9,416 nt of DNA from Selenomonadaceae bacterium (GTDB lineage: Bacteria > Bacillota > Negativicutes > Selenomonadales > Selenomonadaceae), in contig JAFPCE010000225.1 in the NCBI GenBank assembly GCA_017390245.1, forward strand, positions 1-9,416, read 5' to 3'. How positions within the stretch are numbered: position 1 is the first letter of the stretch; each line of letters begins with the position of its first letter. The translations under genes and the position numbers were made by a program. The notes under the pieces were generated by a model. It worked only from the letters and a program-made list of their open reading frames with translations, ran no database searches and had not been told where the DNA came from. Shown piece by piece: positions 6,505-9,416 of the stretch.

Positions 6505-6915
6505 TTAATCTTCTAACATTTTTTGCAGCTTCTCATAGTATTTATCTGGCAGGCGGGTTATTTTCCCTGTGGACATGCTGGTAAATACATTCTGGGTAAA
6601 GCCTGTCACCAGTACAGTGTTGTCCTTTGCCCGCAGAACCCTGTAATTAAAAGCCATTTTCACCTTTGTTAAGGCCACCGGCGTAGTTTCAATGGTAAGC
6701 TCATCATCGAAATAGCCGGAATTCATGTATTTGGCACTAACTTCTGTAATAGGAAATACGTAGCCATCATCCATGAGCTCAGTTAAGGTTATGCCTGCCT
6801 GGCGCAAAAATTCCACCCGGCCGATTTCAAACCAGCGGATGTAGTTGGAGTGATGGACTACTGCCATGGCATCCGTATCATAAAAGTTTACTTTATGATT
6901 TACAGTGGTAACCAT
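6505..6915 (-). CDS. Acyl-CoA thioesterase, 4-hydroxybenzoyl-CoA thioesterase (4HBT/YbgC-like) hotdog family
   Basis: This 136-residue single-domain hotdog protein probably hydrolyses an acyl-CoA or related thioester in the cytoplasm; the substrate cannot be read from the sequence. The signature is near the N-terminus: YDTDAMAVVHHSNYIRWFE (12-30), with Asp15 at the catalytic carboxylate position and the HHxNY loop and following helix typical of 4HBT/YbgC proteins. Later strands (FDDELTIETTPVAL, KMAFNYRVLR, TVLVTGFTQNVF) complete the fold. Length is normal. The ATG at 6915 has GGAGG seven bases upstream. It is the first gene of a three-gene unit with a consensus -35 promoter; the membrane protein gene starts 17 bases after its stop. 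It could act on fatty or aromatic acyl-CoA, or be a broad-range enzyme. Confidence 0.9.
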   Translation of the reverse strand: MVTTVNHKVNFYDTDAMAVVHHSNYIRWFEIGRVEFLRQAGITLTELMDDGYVFPITEVSAKYMNSGYFDDELTIETTPVALTKVKMAFNYRVLRAKDNTVLVTGFTQNVFTSMSTGKITRLPDKYYEKLQKMLED

Positions 6916-6963
6916 AGCGTCGCCTCCTTCATTTAATAAAAAATTTCTCTTGCATTAACCTTG

Positions 6964-6978
6964 ATAGTTTAAGACTAT
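6964..6978. promoter_or_regulatory. Dyad ATAGT-N5-ACTAT over the -10 of the thioesterase promoter
   Basis: The inverted arms (6964-6968 and 6974-6978) cover the predicted -10 element. A repressor binding here could block the promoter. The site does not match an operator I can name. Confidence 0.35.
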
Positions 6979-6994
6979 TCCCTGGCAATGTCAA
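6966..6994 (-). promoter_or_regulatory. Predicted sigma-A promoter of the thioesterase unit
   Basis: A perfect -35 TTGACA (6994-6989) is followed after 17 bases by TAAACT (6971-6966, 4 of 6 consensus). The predicted transcript starts about 45 bases before the thioesterase ATG. Confidence 0.65.
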
Positions 6995-7083
6995 GAAAAA
7001 ATCCGGCGTTTATTTTTCTTCTGGCCATAAGTACTACAAGCATATTTTCCATGAAGTTCCCATAAATTTTCACGAATTTTCAT

Positions 7084-7124
7084 AAAAAAACCGGCCCTTT
7101 CCTCATGGCGAAGAAAGAACCGGT
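7084..7124 (-). terminator. Intrinsic terminator after the NhaC-family antiporter
   Basis: On the minus strand ACCGGTTCTTTC pairs with GAAAGGGCCGGT, a 12-pair stem including two G-U pairs, followed by seven T residues. It begins 20 bases after the antiporter stop and separates that gene from the thioesterase unit. Confidence 0.92.
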
Positions 7125-7144
7125 ATAAATTTTCTAAAATTAAA

Positions 7145-8650
7145 TTAGTGCTCTACATCTACAGGCTTAACCTTGAAGTAAATACCTGCCATTACTACGA
7201 TAAGCACTGCACCAGCTGCTGCTAAACCAGCCCAGCCATTTAAGGTAAAGCCATCTACTATGTAACCAATCAAGCTGGCAATAGCTACGATGATAACATA
7301 AGGCACCTGAGTACCTACATGATCCAGATGACTGCACTGGGCACCGGCTGATGCCAGTATGGTTGTATCGGAAATTGGTGACGCATGGTCGCCGCCTACT
7401 GCACCAGAGAGAATAGCTGCTACAGTTACAACCAGAAGGTCAGGGCTGCCAGTACCTACAACTGCCAGGGCAATTGGAATCAAGATACCGAAGGTACCCC
7501 AGGAAGTACCAGTTGCAAAGGCCAGAACGATAGCTACCAGGAAGAAGATTGCTGGCAGGAATACCAGTACGCTGACATTAGCGCTTACCAGCTGGCTAAC
7601 ATAACCGCCCAGGTTCAGATACTTATCGCTGCAGATGCCGGAAAGAGTCCAGGCAAAGCAGAGAATCAGGTTTGCAGGAGTCATAGCCTTAAAGCCCTGT
7701 ACGAAGGTTTCGCAGAAGGAGCTGAAGGTAATAACCTTTCTAGGCAGATATAAAAGTGCGGTAAATACAAAAGCAATAAAGGAACCAAATACCAGAGATG
7801 CACTGGAATCACAGTCTGCAAAGGCCTGCTGGATGGTAGCGCCATCGTTGAAGCCGCCAGTATAGAGCATGCCGTATACGCAGGATGCAATCAGTACCAA
7901 TAATGGCAGAATCAGGTCAATAATCTTGCCATTACCAGCAGCGTCCTTCTCCTGGCTGTCACGATACTCATCAGGAACGATGAACTCCTCCTGATTCTTC
8001 TTAACATAAGTTGCCATGGAGAATACATCTCTCTGGGAGCAGACAATGAACACCATAAATACCATGGTTAACCAGGCATAAAGGTTAAATGGAATAGTCT
8101 GCAGGAAGAGGGCAAAGCCGTCAATTTCGGAGCCCTCTGGCAGAGAAGAACCAACAGCAGCCGCCCAGCTAGATACTGGAGCCAGGATACATACAGGTGC
8201 TGCAGTAGCATCGATGATGTATGCCAGCTTCGCACGGCTTACCTTGAACTTATCGGTAATAGGACGCATAACTGTACCAACAGTTAAGCAGTTAAAATAG
8301 TCATCAATGAAGATTACGATACCCAAGAGGGCGGTAATCAGCATGGAGCTGCGGCGTCCCTTAATATTCTTAGCAGCCCATTCACCATAAGCACGGGTTG
8401 CACCAGAACGGGTAATAGCTGCCACCAGGATACCCAGAATAACCAGGAATACCAGGATATTGACGTTGCCGCCAATCTTGTCAGCCATAACCTCAATCAT
8501 AGTCATAATTGCGGATAAAACATCAAATTCGGTATATAACAGTGCGCCGGAGAAAATACCTACCAGCAGGGACATATATACCTCTTTGGTTGCCAGTGCC
8601 AATACAATTGTAATCACTGGAGGCAGTACAGACCAAATAGATTCTGCCAT
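7145..8650 (-). CDS. NhaC-family Na+/H+ antiporter
   Basis: This 501-residue inner-membrane secondary transporter belongs to the NhaC family, which exchanges Na+ (or organic acids, as in malate/lactate exchangers) against protons or Na+. About eleven or twelve hydrophobic segments are visible, with a polar cytoplasmic-type loop around 215-242. Signature stretches are FIDDYFNCLTVGTVMRP (114-130), the Asp-rich DATAAPVCILAPVSSW (147-162), FATGTSWGTFGILIP (378-392) and GDHASPISDTTILAS (420-434) followed by HLDHV; the buried acidic residues here are the likely cation site. The start is ATG at 8650, with AAGGTGGG seven bases upstream; a longer open frame to 8740 has no such site and runs through the promoter. 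It has its own promoter and terminator, so is probably a single-gene transcript. Whether it moves protons, malate/lactate or another acid cannot be decided from sequence. Confidence 0.9.
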   Translation of the reverse strand: MAESIWSVLPPVITIVLALATKEVYMSLLVGIFSGALLYTEFDVLSAIMTMIEVMADKIGGNVNILVFLVILGILVAAITRSGATRAYGEWAAKNIKGRRSSMLITALLGIVIFIDDYFNCLTVGTVMRPITDKFKVSRAKLAYIIDATAAPVCILAPVSSWAAAVGSSLPEGSEIDGFALFLQTIPFNLYAWLTMVFMVFIVCSQRDVFSMATYVKKNQEEFIVPDEYRDSQEKDAAGNGKIIDLILPLLVLIASCVYGMLYTGGFNDGATIQQAFADCDSSASLVFGSFIAFVFTALLYLPRKVITFSSFCETFVQGFKAMTPANLILCFAWTLSGICSDKYLNLGGYVSQLVSANVSVLVFLPAIFFLVAIVLAFATGTSWGTFGILIPIALAVVGTGSPDLLVVTVAAILSGAVGGDHASPISDTTILASAGAQCSHLDHVGTQVPYVIIVAIASLIGYIVDGFTLNGWAGLAAAGAVLIVVMAGIYFKVKPVDVEH

Positions 8651-8657
8651 AAAAAAT

Positions 8658-8665
8658 CCCACCTT
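8658..8665 (-). promoter_or_regulatory. Ribosome binding site deciding the antiporter start
   Basis: AAGGTGGG on the minus strand, seven bases before ATG at 8650. It supports the 501-residue protein over forms extended by up to 30 residues. Confidence 0.65.
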
Positions 8666-8717
8666 TTTAAATTTACATTTTACCTTTCCAGACTCCTTAG
8701 CCATAAGTACTGGAAAA

Positions 8718-8740
8718 ATACAGTATGTATTGTATAACAA
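8718..8740. promoter_or_regulatory. Overlapping palindromes at the antiporter promoter, including a GntR-like operator
   Basis: TTGTATAACAA (8730-8740) matches the general TNGTNNNACNA pattern of many GntR-family operators. It overlaps an imperfect 18-base palindrome (8718-8735) of form ATACAnTAnnTAnTGTAT. Both cover the predicted -10, as expected of a repressor site. No regulator gene is in the window. Confidence 0.4.
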
Positions 8741-8757
8741 ATTAGCATATTAAGCAA
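8729..8757 (-). promoter_or_regulatory. Predicted sigma-A promoter of the antiporter gene
   Basis: TTGCTT (8757-8752) and TACAAT (8734-8729, 5 of 6 consensus) are separated by 17 bases. The leader would be about 75 bases. The -35 is poor, which fits a regulated promoter. Confidence 0.5.
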
Positions 8758-8770
8758 TACTTGTATACAT

Positions 8771-8785
8771 TATTCTTATAGAATA
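8771..8785. repeat. Short inverted repeat directly after the aminotransferase stop codon
   Basis: TATTCT (8771-8776) and AGAATA (8780-8785) are separated by three bases, immediately after the stop. It is AT-rich and not followed by a T run, so it is a poor terminator; the aminotransferase transcript may continue into the antiporter gene. Confidence 0.35.
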
Positions 8786-9416
8786 TTATTTAGCGAAAAT
8801 TCCGCTTTTTGCTACCGCTGCTACGATTTTTGCCATGTCCTCTTCGCTTTGTACCAGGGCCATGCGGACAAAACCTTCACCAGAAGGGCCAAAAGCACTG
8901 CCTGGAGTAACTAAAACCCCGGTCTTATCTAATAAGTCCTTAACAAAGCTTTCAGAATCGCTGTAGCTGTCTGGAATTGGTGCCCAGACAAACATGGTGC
9001 CTGCAGGCTTGTCCATGTGCCAGCCAGCCTTAATAAGACCATCGCATAATACATCACGGCGGCGCTCATAGGCCTTGCAGGTGTCTGCTACGATGGACTG
9101 GTCCCCAGTAAGAGCTGCCACTGCCCCCTTCTGCACTGGCAGGAACATGCCATAGTCCATATTGGACTTTAAGGTTTTCAGCATGCCTACTACCTTGGCG
9201 TTGCCCAGGCAGAAGCCAATGCGGGCCCCGGCCATGCCGTAGGTTTTGGACAGGGAGTTAAACTCTACACCCACATCCTTAGCACCTGGAATGCTTAAAA
9301 AGCTGCCCCAGGTCTGGCCATCAAATACCAGCTCTCTGTAGGCATTATCGTGCAGCACAATGATGTCGTACTTTTTAGCAAAGGCTACCAGCTCATGATA
9401 AAAGGACTCTGGAGCC
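8786..9416 (-). CDS. PLP-dependent class I/II aminotransferase, N-terminus cut by window edge (LL-diaminopimelate aminotransferase-like)
   Basis: The last 209 residues of a fold-type I aminotransferase are present; the family is about 380-400 long, so nearly half the protein lies past 9416. In partial numbering, LHDNAY (21-26) has Asp23, which pairs with the PLP ring nitrogen, and Tyr26; SLSKTYGMAGARIG (54-67) has the Schiff-base Lys57 and phosphate-contacting Arg65; and GFVRMALV carries Arg184, the usual substrate carboxylate arginine. The phrases IPGAKDVGVEF and DYGMFLPVQ resemble LL-diaminopimelate and related aspartate/alanine-type aminotransferases. That would fit lysine and peptidoglycan precursor synthesis, but aspartate or alanine transamination is equally possible from this half. 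The open frame continues to the window edge, so an internal start near 9358 should not be taken as the true one. Confidence 0.88.
   Translation of the reverse strand, partial: APESFYHELVAFAKKYDIIVLHDNAYRELVFDGQTWGSFLSIPGAKDVGVEFNSLSKTYGMAGARIGFCLGNAKVVGMLKTLKSNMDYGMFLPVQKGAVAALTGDQSIVADTCKAYERRRDVLCDGLIKAGWHMDKPAGTMFVWAPIPDSYSDSESFVKDLLDKTGVLVTPGSAFGPSGEGFVRMALVQSEEDMAKIVAAVAKSGIFAK

Noticed and set aside
7024..7035. A 12-base match (GCCATAAGTACT) shared by two non-coding regions, around 7024-7035 and 8699-8711
   Set aside because: A few 12-base matches are expected by chance in a window of this size, and the flanks do not align.
7385..7753. A 122-codon plus-strand open frame opposite the antiporter gene
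   Set aside because: It is a shadow of the antiporter coding sequence with no ribosome site and no recognisable protein features.
8651..8740. A 30-residue extension of the NhaC-family protein
   Set aside because: It runs through the predicted -10 and ribosome binding site, is charged and unlike the family N-terminus, and has no ribosome site of its own.
8460..8753. A 97-codon plus-strand open frame over the antiporter start
   Set aside because: It lies antisense to the coding start and promoter of a well-supported gene and has no domain or ribosome site.
1..9416. Mobile elements, CRISPR arrays, tRNA or rRNA genes, toxin-antitoxin or defence genes
   Set aside because: None were seen: no transposase or integrase motifs, no regularly spaced repeats and no structured RNA genes. 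The window reads as an ordinary chromosomal metabolic region.

Overview
All eight complete genes and both partial genes lie on the minus strand, so transcription runs from high to low coordinates. The gene content suggests a strictly or facultatively anaerobic member of the Firmicutes. It combines a Bacillus/Wolinella-type succinate dehydrogenase/fumarate reductase (SQR/QFR) with a single di-haem cytochrome b subunit, a two-subunit oxygen-labile class I fumarase, an NhaC-family antiporter, strong AGGAGG ribosome binding sites and moderate GC. A fumarate-respiring, succinate- or propionate-forming Negativicutes (Acidaminococcaceae-like) fits best, but that placement is inferred from gene content and not proven.

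Layout in the direction of transcription. (1) 9416-8786: the C-terminal part of a PLP-dependent class I/II aminotransferase, cut by the window edge. (2) 8650-7145: an NhaC-family Na+/H+ antiporter with its own promoter, overlapped by palindromes, and a strong terminator at 7084-7124. (3) 6915-5235: a three-gene unit made of a hotdog thioesterase, a membrane-anchored protein of unknown function and a CofE-like (F420 glutamyl ligase family) protein. It has a TTGACA promoter at 6966-6994 and ends at a terminator at 5178-5210. (4) 5123-3738: rph-rdgB, for RNA 3' end processing and nucleotide-pool cleaning. (5) 3431-3737: a 307-base AT-rich control region. (6) 3430-1: fumarase alpha, fumarase beta, sdhC, sdhA; the iron-sulfur subunit (sdhB) is expected just beyond position 1.

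The last unit forms a metabolic module. Fumarase interconverts malate and fumarate, and the membrane complex then exchanges electrons between fumarate/succinate and the quinone pool. In an anaerobe this is usually the fumarate respiration arm of succinate or propionate fermentation. An NhaC-type antiporter nearby fits a cell that handles Na+ or organic acids at its membrane, but the two units are separated by other transcripts.

The least explained part is the thioesterase / membrane protein / CofE-like unit. Its CofE-like member lacks several recognisable CofE motifs and may act on something other than F420. No mobile elements, CRISPR arrays, tRNA or rRNA genes were seen.
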